Positions 38,164 to 47,667 of a stretch of DNA of 64,000 nt are shown here, one piece after another. Within the stretch, counting starts at the first letter, position 1. Each line of letters starts with the position of its first letter. Both the position numbers and the translations under genes were made by a program. The notes under the pieces were generated by a model. That model had not been told where the DNA came from. It was given only the letters and a program-made list of their open reading frames with translations, and searched no databases. The stretch comes from a bacterium (GTDB lineage Bacteria; Campylobacterota; Campylobacteria; Campylobacterales; Sulfurimonadaceae), in the NCBI GenBank assembly GCA_018824305.1, contig JAHJGM010000002.1, forward strand, positions 1 to 64,000, read 5' to 3'.

Positions 38164-41100
38164 ATGTTTTCCTTAATTCGTATTTTTTTATTGTTGACTT
38201 TTTTTAACATCTCTATATTAGCAGCAATAATTGGTGGTGATAATTTTTCCTCAGGACTCAATAATTGGACAGGAACAGGTGTAACAGTTAGTAGCGGTCA
38301 AATGAATATCACAAGAGATAATACAGCTACAAAAATATATTATTTAGGTGGAAGTTATGGTAATCAATTAGTTACTATCGACTTACAAGTAAATACTGTA
38401 GGTGGATGGGAAAATAGTGGAGGTAGCAAAGATTATCTCAACATAAATACAAATGGAACCGTTTATACTCAAAGTTACGTTAATGGGACATATAGTTTCC
38501 CCACAATCACAGTTTTACTTCCTAGCAGTGGAAATTTAACGATTACAATAAATCCAAACACGACAGGAAATGGAGAAAATGTAAATATTGACAATGTGGT
38601 AATTTCATCAACAGCTCCCACCGCAAATCCTGATACTTTTAGTGTTTTCAACACTGCATCCATCAGTGGAAATGTTATAACCAATGATACAGGTTCTTCA
38701 ATTGGAGTAAGTTCATGGAATAGTCCTTCTCATGGTATACTTTCGGCAACTACTACAGCAGGTACTTTTACCTATACTCCAACAACAGGATATATTGGAA
38801 GTGATTCTTTTGACTACACGATAACAGATAGTGGAGGTAATACATCCACAGCTACAGTAACCATTACAGTTAATCCTCCTTATTTTTCTATTTCTGATCT
38901 TAATATAACTGAGGGAAGTAGTGGTTACTATTTACTCAACGTACCTGTTACGCTTAGTAGTCTCGATGGCAACACGCATACTGTCGATTATACTACCTCA
39001 GACATAGATACAATTGCAACCACTAGTAGTACGCCTGGTGACTATAACACTTCCTCAGGCACCTTGACTTTTGATGCTGCTACTGCAACACAATACATCC
39101 CGGTGTATATAAATGGAGATAAGATAATAGAAAATGATGAAAAATTTTCTATCACGCTTTCAAATCCTACAAATACGACTATTGCAAATACGACTGCCAT
39201 AGTCACCATTCTTGATGATGATGATATAGGTTATTGCCAAACGAACAGTTTATCAAATGGATTTCATATTGCAGATCCGTTTAATGATATTAACAAATCA
39301 ATTGAAATTTATTGTTATGACAACAAAGATTATATTGCACTACCTAACAAAAACAATTCCAATAATTTTGTATTTAGTAACAATACGCTCACCTCAACAA
39401 ACTATTATCAAGAAGCTATAGATCATTCAACTAGTTTTCAAGCTATAGAGATCAATGCCTATACTTTAAAGGTAAAAACAAAAGCAACTTTGAGATTACC
39501 TCAAACTGTTAGTACTTTTAAAACTATGGGTTCATCATTTAGTAACATTAACCTAACAGCTACGCCATTTGCAATTGACTGGGATAACACAAGTATCTCA
39601 AATTGTACACAATCCAAACTCAGAACAGCCTATTACGGGCAAGATGTCAAAATCAACTCCTTAGACTATGACAATAAAGCAATTTGTAATATCGATTACA
39701 TGCAACTCAAGCTTTTAGATGATTATCACTATTTAGTCTATGAAGGAGAAGAAGTTCTCAAATCATCTTGCAAAACAATGGCTGAAGCAGTTCCTAGTAC
39801 TGTCTTAGATAGTGCATCCATTAAAGGAAGCTACTGGATCTCTCCATCCTTGCACGATAGAACGTATGATGCAACAGATATCACATCGACCCAAAGGCCA
39901 ATAGTCGCATACTGCTGGTATCAAACAGACTTAAATTGGGTTTGGACATTTACTTTAGCGATGGATGGAAAAGTAACGAATAAAAAGAGTGACTTGACCA
40001 ATAAAGCAGATACGTGTTCACAATTTGGCTTACTCCCTTTTGTCCCAAATAGTGAAGACACTTTTGAACGAGTTCGAGCATTTTTATATGATAAAAAATC
40101 GCAATGGGTAAACTACACTGGAACTATTAATGAAAAATATAAGGTTTTCAACGGTAGTGAAAACTACTATTTATCCTCTGAATATAATAGTATTATATGG
40201 CCCTATGGCTCTTTTGGCTTATATTTTCCAGCTAACGGAGACCACTTAGCTGATGGTACGGCGAAAGAATGGGGGGGGTCTCAAAAGACACCTGATTATA
40301 TGAGTGGTTCTCCGATGCACAATATAAAATCCATCACAACTGATTATGATCGTGTTAACAATGATGAAGGAAATACAGCTAGAGATTACTATAGTTGGGG
40401 CAATTATAGTAGTACCGATACTATTACGACACCTACGAATGCATATACCTACGCTGATACCATGGGAGCGAAAGGTTGGGTTACCATTTTAGGCTCAAGT
40501 CCAGGCGATCTTAATAAAACCGATGAATGGTTTATCTCGCGTACAGGAGCAGGTGATAACTTTAGTAATACGGGTAATTACCCATATTATGAACCAAATG
40601 GTAACTATACTGCTTATGCTTGGGTGAACTTTCTTTTTGATAGTAATGGAAGAGTAAGGCATATGGATGATTATAATGCGAAATATTCGTATTATGACTA
40701 TATGTGTATGGCAGAGGACAATTATGATTTTACAACAAGATATGGGCTTCTTGATGGTCCGTTTAAAGCTATAGAGCATAGTGTTCCAAGCGGAAATGAA
40801 CTTACTACTTTACGAATTACAACAAAAATAGTCAACGACCCATTATCATTTGATATTATCCTTTTAAATAATGCTTTAAGTGCTATAGAACCAGATAAGA
40901 ACACAAGTGTAGGTATATTTTTAGATGATACATATATGTCAGGTTCAGCTGAAATTTCTCAAGATATTCATTATTTCGGTGATATTAAGCTAGATGGTAG
41001 CGGCTCTTTGAACAGTTTAAAATCATCCGGACGTTTTGAAATACCTACTAGCACTTGGCCCTCAGGAATAAACAAATGGCCTTACGCTGATAAAAGATTA

Positions 41101-42570
41101 TTCTTTAAATTTAAATACTGCTCTAATGATACTTATGAATGGACTGACTGCTGGAACCATTCTGGTAATACTGCAACATGTAAAACAGGCAGTGATTCAA
41201 TTTGTAAGACTGCTGACTCCGATGACTTTGCCATGAGACCAGATAAATTTGATTTTAGTATCTCTGGAAGTTCACCATATAAAGCAGGTGTTGCTTATGA
41301 CATTACATTCTCAGCAAAAGACTCTGATGACAATAATACTCTAAGCTATAACGAAAGTGTCCCTTTCACATATACAGAAACAAAATCTGGATGTAAGTTG
41401 GGTGACTACAATTCATCGTCACTCACAACTATTCCATTTGTAGATGGTTATAAGATTATGAACTTAGCCTATAGTGAAGCGGGAGTAATTAATGTTAAAT
41501 TGAAAGAAACCCAAGGGTCAGAATTTGCACTTACTGATGCTAACGATACAGCGGATTCACAAAGATATATCACATCGTATGACCAAAATTGGACCTATAC
41601 TCCTGACCATTTCTCTTTGACATCAAGTTTTTCGAACAAAGGAAACGGCTTTACATATATTTCTAATGACTTAAACATGTCTGCAGATCTCAATATAACT
41701 ATTGTTGCAAAAAGTGAAACTGACAGTATCACAGAAAATTATAATAGTGCATGTTACGCTAAAACAACAGATTATGCATTTTCATATACACCTCTTATAA
41801 TATACCCAAATAGTACATTACCTCAAATAAAATACAAGGAAACATATTCCGATATTAATGGAACTGTCCTAATCAATACAACATGGAATATTAATGGTTT
41901 GCCTAATACAGTTTTCTCAACGGATAACAATGGAACTGGAAAACTTAACTTTAAAATAAATTTTGGTAGAAGCAATGTTCAGGTTGTCGATCCATTCTTG
42001 TTTAATTTTAAAGATATAAATGTTACCGATACTGACACTATTGATGGCAATATAACATTAAATCAGAATGTGACTTTCCTCTATGGACGTACACATGCTC
42101 CAAGATATAGATTCCCTTCAAATATGGGAAACGCTATCATATATTATGAAGTTTATTGTGATAGTGACGGCAATACTACATTACTTCCAAATGGAACAGC
42201 AACCACTGAGAGCGTTGATGAATTAAACTGGTATAATAATACAAATCACAATATAAACAGCGATGGAAATATCACTACAGTGACAGAAAGAAAATCATCC
42301 CCTAGAGTTGCTTTGAATAACTTAACATCAACTAATCCTGAAAATGCAAATATCATATATGATATTTCAATGGGGTATCCATATAAAACTACAATGCAAG
42401 ACACTGCATCCGAATGGCTGATTTATAATAAATATGACAATACGGCAACTGCAAACGAGTTTGAAGTAGAGTTTTATAATCCTGCCGGAAATTGGACTGG
42501 TGTACACGAAACTAATACTACAACGGATTCCAATGCTAGCGGTACTACAAGTAAAAGGATATTTTGGTAA
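38164..42570 (+). CDS. Giant secreted multidomain protein, MshQ-like, with GON-like region; candidate phase-variable
   Basis: A 1468-aa exported protein. Visible in order: signal peptide (1-22); jelly-roll-like region (24-150); cadherin/Ig-like repeat with VFNTASISGNVITND and FDYTITDSGG (about 157-242); Calx-beta repeat ending in ILDDDD (about 243-355); a Cys-containing region starting IYCYDNKDYIALP that recalls the GON domain (about 357-870); and a Cys-rich, Asn/Thr/Ser-rich half (870-1468) with MRPDKFDFSISG and THAPRY motifs like MshQ/DUF6701 proteins. AGGAGG lies between an upstream ATG (38146) and that at 38164, fixing the start. Eight G at 40271-40278 could switch the gene on and off. 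Its stop overlaps the first pilin-like gene, so it is probably displayed with a pilus-like fibre. It is poorer in G+C than its neighbours. Confidence 0.75.
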   Translation: MFSLIRIFLLLTFFNISILAAIIGGDNFSSGLNNWTGTGVTVSSGQMNITRDNTATKIYYLGGSYGNQLVTIDLQVNTVGGWENSGGSKDYLNINTNGTVYTQSYVNGTYSFPTITVLLPSSGNLTITINPNTTGNGENVNIDNVVISSTAPTANPDTFSVFNTASISGNVITNDTGSSIGVSSWNSPSHGILSATTTAGTFTYTPTTGYIGSDSFDYTITDSGGNTSTATVTITVNPPYFSISDLNITEGSSGYYLLNVPVTLSSLDGNTHTVDYTTSDIDTIATTSSTPGDYNTSSGTLTFDAATATQYIPVYINGDKIIENDEKFSITLSNPTNTTIANTTAIVTILDDDDIGYCQTNSLSNGFHIADPFNDINKSIEIYCYDNKDYIALPNKNNSNNFVFSNNTLTSTNYYQEAIDHSTSFQAIEINAYTLKVKTKATLRLPQTVSTFKTMGSSFSNINLTATPFAIDWDNTSISNCTQSKLRTAYYGQDVKINSLDYDNKAICNIDYMQLKLLDDYHYLVYEGEEVLKSSCKTMAEAVPSTVLDSASIKGSYWISPSLHDRTYDATDITSTQRPIVAYCWYQTDLNWVWTFTLAMDGKVTNKKSDLTNKADTCSQFGLLPFVPNSEDTFERVRAFLYDKKSQWVNYTGTINEKYKVFNGSENYYLSSEYNSIIWPYGSFGLYFPANGDHLADGTAKEWGGSQKTPDYMSGSPMHNIKSITTDYDRVNNDEGNTARDYYSWGNYSSTDTITTPTNAYTYADTMGAKGWVTILGSSPGDLNKTDEWFISRTGAGDNFSNTGNYPYYEPNGNYTAYAWVNFLFDSNGRVRHMDDYNAKYSYYDYMCMAEDNYDFTTRYGLLDGPFKAIEHSVPSGNELTTLRITTKIVNDPLSFDIILLNNALSAIEPDKNTSVGIFLDDTYMSGSAEISQDIHYFGDIKLDGSGSLNSLKSSGRFEIPTSTWPSGINKWPYADKRLFFKFKYCSNDTYEWTDCWNHSGNTATCKTGSDSICKTADSDDFAMRPDKFDFSISGSSPYKAGVAYDITFSAKDSDDNNTLSYNESVPFTYTETKSGCKLGDYNSSSLTTIPFVDGYKIMNLAYSEAGVINVKLKETQGSEFALTDANDTADSQRYITSYDQNWTYTPDHFSLTSSFSNKGNGFTYISNDLNMSADLNITIVAKSETDSITENYNSACYAKTTDYAFSYTPLIIYPNSTLPQIKYKETYSDINGTVLINTTWNINGLPNTVFSTDNNGTGKLNFKINFGRSNVQVVDPFLFNFKDINVTDTDTIDGNITLNQNVTFLYGRTHAPRYRFPSNMGNAIIYYEVYCDSDGNTTLLPNGTATTESVDELNWYNNTNHNINSDGNITTVTERKSSPRVALNNLTSTNPENANIIYDISMGYPYKTTMQDTASEWLIYNKYDNTATANEFEVEFYNPAGNWTGVHETNTTTDSNASGTTSKRIFW
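40271..40278 (+). repeat. In-frame poly-G tract, G8
   Basis: Eight consecutive G encode the end of Trp and two Gly at codon 703 of the giant protein. With seven G the frame closes after ten further codons (TGA), with nine G after eight (TGA). No other G or C run of this length was noticed in the window. Confidence 0.9.
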
Positions 42571-43247
42571 TGCGTAATGCTTTTACGATGATCGAGCTTA
42601 TTTTTGCAATAGTTGTTATAGCCATAAGTATTCTTTCTTTACCTATGATGATGAGAGTAAATCAAAATGCGATGGAAGCCAATGTCGTACAAGAAGCTTT
42701 ATTTGCCTCATCAGCTAAAATTATGCAGGTTCTCAGTTATCCGTGGGATCAGCATTCTCAAGATAATAGCAATCTTGGAGCCTATACAAAGATCGTGTCT
42801 CTAGGTGCGGGTGATAACTATCCAAGAACATACGATATGTATGTCAATGCAGATGGCAATGGAAGTTTTCGAGCTGGTGCCATCATCGCTGACGGGCATA
42901 GAAGATTTCATAACTATCTCTCTGCCGATGCTAATATTACAACGATATTAGGTACAGGAAGTACCGAAGCATTAAGTAATATTGCAGAAAACAATATAAC
43001 ATTCATAAATGAAGCTTCATCGGCGACTGGATATAAGGATAAATATAAAATGGATGTAGATGTAAGTTACGTTACGGATGTGGATGTTGGTGGTACTTTT
43101 ATATTTCCGGCAGATGGGAATACTACTGCAACAAATATGAAACTCATAACAGTCACCATAAAAGATAAAGATGGAGAAATATTGACACTCTTAAGATCCT
43201 ATAGTGCCAACATCGGTGAAATAGATTTTGCAAAGAGGAGGTTTTGA
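42570..43247 (+). CDS. Type IV pilin-like protein 1
   Basis: A 225-aa protein with a class III signal: a very short leader (MRNA), then FTMIELIFAIVVIAISILSL, with the Glu at +5 used in pilin assembly. Residue -1 is Ala rather than Gly, which prepilin peptidases accept. The globular part has no recognised domain. The ATG overlaps the stop of the giant gene (TAATG); a TTG two codons earlier was rejected. It resembles minor pilins of the GspI/GspH or MshC-MshO kind. Confidence 0.85.
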   Translation: MRNAFTMIELIFAIVVIAISILSLPMMMRVNQNAMEANVVQEALFASSAKIMQVLSYPWDQHSQDNSNLGAYTKIVSLGAGDNYPRTYDMYVNADGNGSFRAGAIIADGHRRFHNYLSADANITTILGTGSTEALSNIAENNITFINEASSATGYKDKYKMDVDVSYVTDVDVGGTFIFPADGNTTATNMKLITVTIKDKDGEILTLLRSYSANIGEIDFAKRRF

Positions 43248-44227
43248 TGAAACTTCGTAATGCATTTACTATGATCGAACTTGTCTTTGTCATAGTCGTC
43301 ATCGGTATCATCGCGAAGTTCGGTGTTGAATTTCTCATCAAAGCATATGACGGATATATTTTCTCTTCTGTTCAAAATAGACTACAGACACAAACAGAGA
43401 TAGCATTGGAACAGATAACAAACCGTTTACAGTACCGAATCAAATCATCTGTTATTGTAAGAGATAATAATGATACTAATATGAGTACTAACTTTAGATC
43501 ATTATCAAATGCACAAGATAATGGCGTTGAAACCATTCTTGAGTGGGTAGGATATGATATAGACGGTCAACGAGGTGATTGGAACGGCAGTATGAATATT
43601 CCTACATGGAGTGGATTTATAGATTTAGACAGTAACGACAATAACTCTTCAACTTTGAAGTCTTCCGCTACCGATACAACAAATATAAATACGCTAATAA
43701 CAAATTTATCTAACAATGCTGCCGGCATCAATGACAGTGCAATCTTTTTCATAGGTGCTAACAGCGACATAAACGGTTATGGCTGGGGCGGTCAAATAAC
43801 TGATCAAAACCAAACAATGCATCCTATACAATCCTCTACAGCAGTAGATCTGTTTGCATCAAATACGGGAGCAAATGATTTTAGTGGGCAAGATGTGTAT
43901 GAATTTTATCAGTTAGCCTGGACAGCGTATGCTTTAGTATATACCGGTAGTAATAAATCTAATGCCACAAGTTATATAAACAGATTGGATGATGGTACTG
44001 CAAATCCGGCTACTCTCTTTGATACTAACGGCAGTATAAAAATTTTGCAAACTACAATAACGAGCGGAACAAAAAATGGATATTGGAGAAAACTAGCAAA
44101 TAATATCTATGCAGTCAGAGTAAGAAATACTGATGTTAACTTTACATATGATCCGACAGACGGCTCATTTGATTGTGTTGTGAGTGCAACTACAAGTGGA
44201 GAAATATGCAGAAGGTTGAGAAATTGA
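43247..44227 (+). CDS. Type IV pilin-like protein 2 (PilW/GspJ-like)
   Basis: A 326-aa protein with leader MKLRNA and the helix FTMIELVFVIVVIGIIAKFG, Glu +5 present, Ala at -1. The first part after the helix has LQTQTEIALEQITNRLQYRIKSS, like minor pilins of the PilW/GspJ group; the rest is Asn/Asp/Ser-rich. GAGGAGG lies ahead; ATG overlaps the previous stop (TGATG). Confidence 0.82.
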   Translation: MKLRNAFTMIELVFVIVVIGIIAKFGVEFLIKAYDGYIFSSVQNRLQTQTEIALEQITNRLQYRIKSSVIVRDNNDTNMSTNFRSLSNAQDNGVETILEWVGYDIDGQRGDWNGSMNIPTWSGFIDLDSNDNNSSTLKSSATDTTNINTLITNLSNNAAGINDSAIFFIGANSDINGYGWGGQITDQNQTMHPIQSSTAVDLFASNTGANDFSGQDVYEFYQLAWTAYALVYTGSNKSNATSYINRLDDGTANPATLFDTNGSIKILQTTITSGTKNGYWRKLANNIYAVRVRNTDVNFTYDPTDGSFDCVVSATTSGEICRRLRN

Positions 44228-44652
44228 TAAGAAATAATAAAAAAGCTTTTACGCTAATAGAGATCGTTTTTGTTATTGTCGTTCTTGGTATTTTAGCTAC
44301 TATTGCCTTACCAAAATTTACTGCCACAAGAGATGATGCAATTGAGGCAAGTGTAAAAAAACAGATTACAGCCATACGTACCTCCATTGAAAATGAAAGA
44401 CAAGCACGCTTGCAAGCATTCGGTGCTCTTGAGAACAATAATACAGATAGTAATCTGACTCTGTATTATAATTATCGTCCATGGCTTGGAGAAACATATC
44501 TCGATGGCAATAAATCTGTGGTAATGCAAAATGTAGACACCTTTAGATTCCGTGCTGCCGGTGATCTTATCAAAGTTCAACTATGTATAACTGATTCAAA
44601 TATATCAAGAGACGGAGGATATTCAATATGCAAAGAAAAAACAGTATTTTAA
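44206..44652 (+). CDS. Type IV pilin-like protein 3 (GspG/PilE-like)
   Basis: A 148-aa protein with a 14-residue leader ending in Lys-Lys-Ala, then FTLIEIVFVIVVLGILATIA and LPKFTATRDDA, the classical start of a pilin or major pseudopilin. A single Cys pair (CITDSNISRDGGYSIC) closes a C-terminal loop like the pilin D-region. GGAG four bases ahead of the ATG at 44206 decides the start over an earlier in-frame codon at 44173. It overlaps the previous gene by 22 bases. Confidence 0.88.
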   Translation: MQKVEKLIRNNKKAFTLIEIVFVIVVLGILATIALPKFTATRDDAIEASVKKQITAIRTSIENERQARLQAFGALENNNTDSNLTLYYNYRPWLGETYLDGNKSVVMQNVDTFRFRAAGDLIKVQLCITDSNISRDGGYSICKEKTVF

Positions 44653-45095
44653 TATCCTCCAAAAGAAGTGGCTTTGCCATGATAATGGCAATCATCGTCA
44701 TAGTTGTACTTACGACTATTATGGCGCTGACATTAACTCTTACATCCCAAACGGCAAAACAGACTACAGACTTATATTTGAGAGAGCAAGCTGTACTCTT
44801 GGCTAAAAGTGCTGCAGAACTTGCACTGCTTAAAATTTCAGGACAAGATAGAGCAGTATTAGGATGCTTAGGTTCTTTTACTGCCGTATATCCATCAAAC
44901 GGTCCAGATAAGATGTTTGATATAAATGTCACGATGAAATATATAGGTCTAGGATGCGGCGGCGGGCTCGATTATGTATCTTCGATCTCTACACCTGAAT
45001 CAAACGGGACTGTTTTAATGGATATTACCGTAACAGACAATAACATCGCAACTGAACCGATACGCTATTTCAGACGTACATTACAGAAATTATAA
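44628..45095 (+). CDS. Type IV pilin-like protein 4 (PilX/GspK-like, no Glu +5)
   Basis: A 155-aa protein with leader ending Lys-Arg-Ser-Gly and helix FAMIMAIIVIVVLTTIMALTL. It lacks the Glu at +5 (Met instead), the feature of GspK and PilX tip subunits, which cap the fibre. Cys pair at about 84 and 106. It overlaps the previous gene by 25 bases and is the last of the operon. Confidence 0.8.
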   Translation: MQRKNSILISSKRSGFAMIMAIIVIVVLTTIMALTLTLTSQTAKQTTDLYLREQAVLLAKSAAELALLKISGQDRAVLGCLGSFTAVYPSNGPDKMFDINVTMKYIGLGCGGGLDYVSSISTPESNGTVLMDITVTDNNIATEPIRYFRRTLQKL

Positions 45096-45113
45096 TTTTG
45101 TAAGCTCTTTTAA

Positions 45114-45122
45114 TGATATAAT
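45114..45122 (+). promoter_or_regulatory. Extended -10 promoter of hpf
   Basis: TGATATAAT (TGn plus perfect TATAAT), 29 bases before the hpf ATG, giving a leader of about 22 bases with an AAAGGA site. Confidence 0.6.
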
Positions 45123-45151
45123 ATTATTACTTACAACAAAAGGATAATACT

Positions 45152-45694
45152 ATGAATATATCATTAGTAGGGCGTCATGTAGACTTAACTGACCCGATAA
45201 AAACGCATCTCAACAATTCCATCGAGACACTTAAAAAATTTCATCTTGATATCATCTCCGTGAGTGCAGTCGCATCTGCAAACGAAAGAAAAGGAAAAAC
45301 CGGAGTAAGCATAGAATTTACGATCAATCTAGCAGGAAAAAATTCAGTTGTTATAAAACAAAACGATACAGATCTTTATGCAGCCATAGATATAGCGATA
45401 GAGCGCGCTCAAAAAGCACTACGCCGTATGCATGACCGTGAAGTCGATCATCATAAAGTTGGACTCAACGAAGTTAAAGCGCAATCAAACGGAGGCATCG
45501 ATCTTAGTCAAGAGAGTGAAAACCTTGAAGATGAGATAGTCCCGGTCGGGTTAGAACTCTACAAACCTCGTGAAGTAGGTGATGTTTTAGAAGAACTTAA
45601 AGACAGCGGAAAGATGTTTGAGATATTTTTAGACCATGAAGACAAGACTCGCGTACTTTACAAAAGAAACGACGGACGTTTCGGACTTTATTAG
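45152..45694 (+). CDS. hpf: Ribosome hibernation promoting factor, long form
   Basis: A 180-aa protein that binds the 30S decoding region and lets 70S ribosomes pair in stationary phase. The N-terminal domain (1-100) has SLVGRHVDLTDPIKTHL and DLYAAIDIAIERAQKALRRMHDR; the C-terminal domain (about 125-180), found only in long forms, has VGLELYKPREVGDVLEELKDSGKMFEIFLDHE and mediates dimerisation. It has its own promoter. A shorter paralogue begins at the right edge of the window. Confidence 0.93.
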   Translation: MNISLVGRHVDLTDPIKTHLNNSIETLKKFHLDIISVSAVASANERKGKTGVSIEFTINLAGKNSVVIKQNDTDLYAAIDIAIERAQKALRRMHDREVDHHKVGLNEVKAQSNGGIDLSQESENLEDEIVPVGLELYKPREVGDVLEELKDSGKMFEIFLDHEDKTRVLYKRNDGRFGLY

Positions 45695-45705
45695 TCTATG
45701 TTACG

Positions 45706-45753
45706 CACTATAATGAGCAAAGCCCATCATAGTGGCAGGGACATAATGTCCCT
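45706..45753. terminator. Compound palindrome between hpf and recG
   Basis: CACTAT/ATAGTG arms (45706-45711, 45729-45734) are followed directly by the strong hairpin AGGGACAT-A-ATGTCCCT (45737-45753). It fills most of the 105-base gap between two convergent genes and so probably serves as terminator on both sides; the second hairpin also looks like a REP-type element. Confidence 0.5.
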
Positions 45754-45799
45754 ACTACCCCCTAAAGCTACAAAAATAAATTTTTGAGATATCTTTTAC

Positions 45800-47599
45800 T
45801 CAAATATTCAGATCTTTTTTCACCTCTTTTACTATCTCGATATCCTCACTAAAATCTATCCATTTAAACTCTGAACCGCTTTGATTGATACCTTTTAAAA
45901 GATCACCGCTTTTACGAAATTTCAGATCAAGCTCTGCAATATCAAAACCGCTTTGCGTATTACAAAACTGCTCTAACCTTTGTGCTTGGTTTTGATATGT
46001 AAAAAGATAACAATGACCCTTTAGGCCTGTCCTGCTGACACGTCCTCGCAACTGATGTAATGTAGAAAGCCCTAGACGCTCAGCTCCTACTATAACGACA
46101 GTTGAGAGGCACGGCAGAGAGATACCTACTTCTACGACAGTCGTAGCTATCAAAATATCGCCCTTATCTCTAAAATCAAAAAGTACTTTTTCCTTCTCTT
46201 TATCTTTTCCGTGTGTGACATAAACATTGTTAAACTTACTCTCCCAGTAAGCTCTTGCCTCATTGATGCTTTGATAATTAAATGCTTCACTCTCATCTAC
46301 TAAAGGATAGACTAAAAGCACTTGATGTTTTTGTTTTATCTCCTCTTTTATATGCTCTAAAAGATCAGAAAAATCATTTTTTCCTATCACTTGTGTCGTG
46401 ATATCTTTTTTAAACGGTGTCTTAGTGATAAGACTGACATCTATATGGGCAGATTGGATCATCGCCTGTGTTCTTGGAATCGGTGTCGCACTGAACTGCA
46501 AAAAATGTGCTCTGCTTTTTTCATCGCTTACAAGCTTGTCGAGCAGATTTCTCTGAGCCGTTCCAAAACGGTGTTGCTCATCTATCATAACAAGTGAGAT
46601 ATCAGGCAGTTCTCGATAAAGAAGGGCATGAGTCCCGATAATAAAATCATATTTGTTTAAATCTATATTTGATGTTTTGTTGGTTACCAATGCTGTTTTA
46701 ATCTGCGGCAAAAATTTCAGTGCTTCTTCGTACAGCTGATTTGCCAGAAGCGTTGTCGGTGCCATAAGGACAGCTTTATAAGGTCTTGCCATCATCACGC
46801 AAGCAAGGATGACCATAGTCTTGCCACTCCCAACGTCTCCGACTATCATCCTTTTTGCAGCCACATCCTTTGAAAAGTCTTGCCTGATATCCTCTATGAC
46901 TAACAACTGTTCATCTGTTAAATCAAAAGGTAAAGAGTTTTGCCACTCTGTATAAGAGGAAAGTAATTTATGCTTACATCTGAAATATCTTCGTTTACCA
47001 GCTAACAACTTCATGTTATTATAAAGTTCGAGATATTTAAAAACATCCACATACTCTTTTAAAAAGCCCATTTTATGTTCATACGGAGCACTCTCTTTTG
47101 GAAAATGAACATTTAAGATCTTTTCTATAACATCATCTTTGAGACCCTCTGAAATCAGATTTTCATAGCTCAGATGCTTTTGCATAAACCTCATCATAGT
47201 ATCGTTTCTAAGAACTGATTTGTATTTTGGAGTCAAAGCTCCGACTGTTGTGACTTTTCTTGGTTGCGTCATCGTACAATGTCCGCCGCTACAGTTGATA
47301 ACGCCGTACATGTAGTATCTCTCACCTGAAATAAACTGTCTCATCATAAATGGTTTTGGTTTGAATATAACAGCTTCTAAAGTGTGTGACAGGTTATGGG
47401 CATAGAGATTGATCTTGATGGAGTTTGGAGTTCTGACAACTGAGCTTACAGTCGCATCGATGAGTTGTGCAACTCCTACATGTAAGACAGTGCTTAAACG
47501 CAAGTCTTCATAGGAGTACGGGATCATAAGAGCTAAATCGATATAAGAGGATGCCCCAAGCTTTTTAAGTCTTGCCTCATCCTCTTTATCAAGTTTCAT
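45800..47599 (-). CDS. recG: ATP-dependent DNA helicase RecG
   Basis: A 599-aa helicase that remodels stalled forks and Holliday junctions. The SF2 motifs are seen: I (GDVGSGKT, near 256), II (MIDEQHRFG, DEQH), III (FSATPIPRT), V (IATTVVEVGISLP) and VI (QLRGRVSRTGLKGHCYLF). The N-terminal wedge region is shorter than in E. coli (693 aa), as is usual in Campylobacterota. The protein lacks the first wedge helices but keeps an OB-like part (about 55-130). Confidence 0.93.
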   Translation of the reverse strand: MKLDKEDEARLKKLGASSYIDLALMIPYSYEDLRLSTVLHVGVAQLIDATVSSVVRTPNSIKINLYAHNLSHTLEAVIFKPKPFMMRQFISGERYYMYGVINCSGGHCTMTQPRKVTTVGALTPKYKSVLRNDTMMRFMQKHLSYENLISEGLKDDVIEKILNVHFPKESAPYEHKMGFLKEYVDVFKYLELYNNMKLLAGKRRYFRCKHKLLSSYTEWQNSLPFDLTDEQLLVIEDIRQDFSKDVAAKRMIVGDVGSGKTMVILACVMMARPYKAVLMAPTTLLANQLYEEALKFLPQIKTALVTNKTSNIDLNKYDFIIGTHALLYRELPDISLVMIDEQHRFGTAQRNLLDKLVSDEKSRAHFLQFSATPIPRTQAMIQSAHIDVSLITKTPFKKDITTQVIGKNDFSDLLEHIKEEIKQKHQVLLVYPLVDESEAFNYQSINEARAYWESKFNNVYVTHGKDKEKEKVLFDFRDKGDILIATTVVEVGISLPCLSTVVIVGAERLGLSTLHQLRGRVSRTGLKGHCYLFTYQNQAQRLEQFCNTQSGFDIAELDLKFRKSGDLLKGINQSGSEFKWIDFSEDIEIVKEVKKDLNI

Positions 47600-47667
47600 A
47601 TTAGCTCCTTTGCCGATAGTTTACTATCAGTTTTGAAGAGTTAAAATTTATATTGCAATTTGCAATA

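Noticed and set aside
40271-40278. G8 tract as a sequencing error breaking the gene
   Set aside because: With G8 the frame stays open for the full 1468 codons, so the present length is the functional one.
45800-47599. RecG as truncated because it is 599 aa
   Set aside because: All helicase motifs are present, and about 600 aa is the usual length in Campylobacterota.
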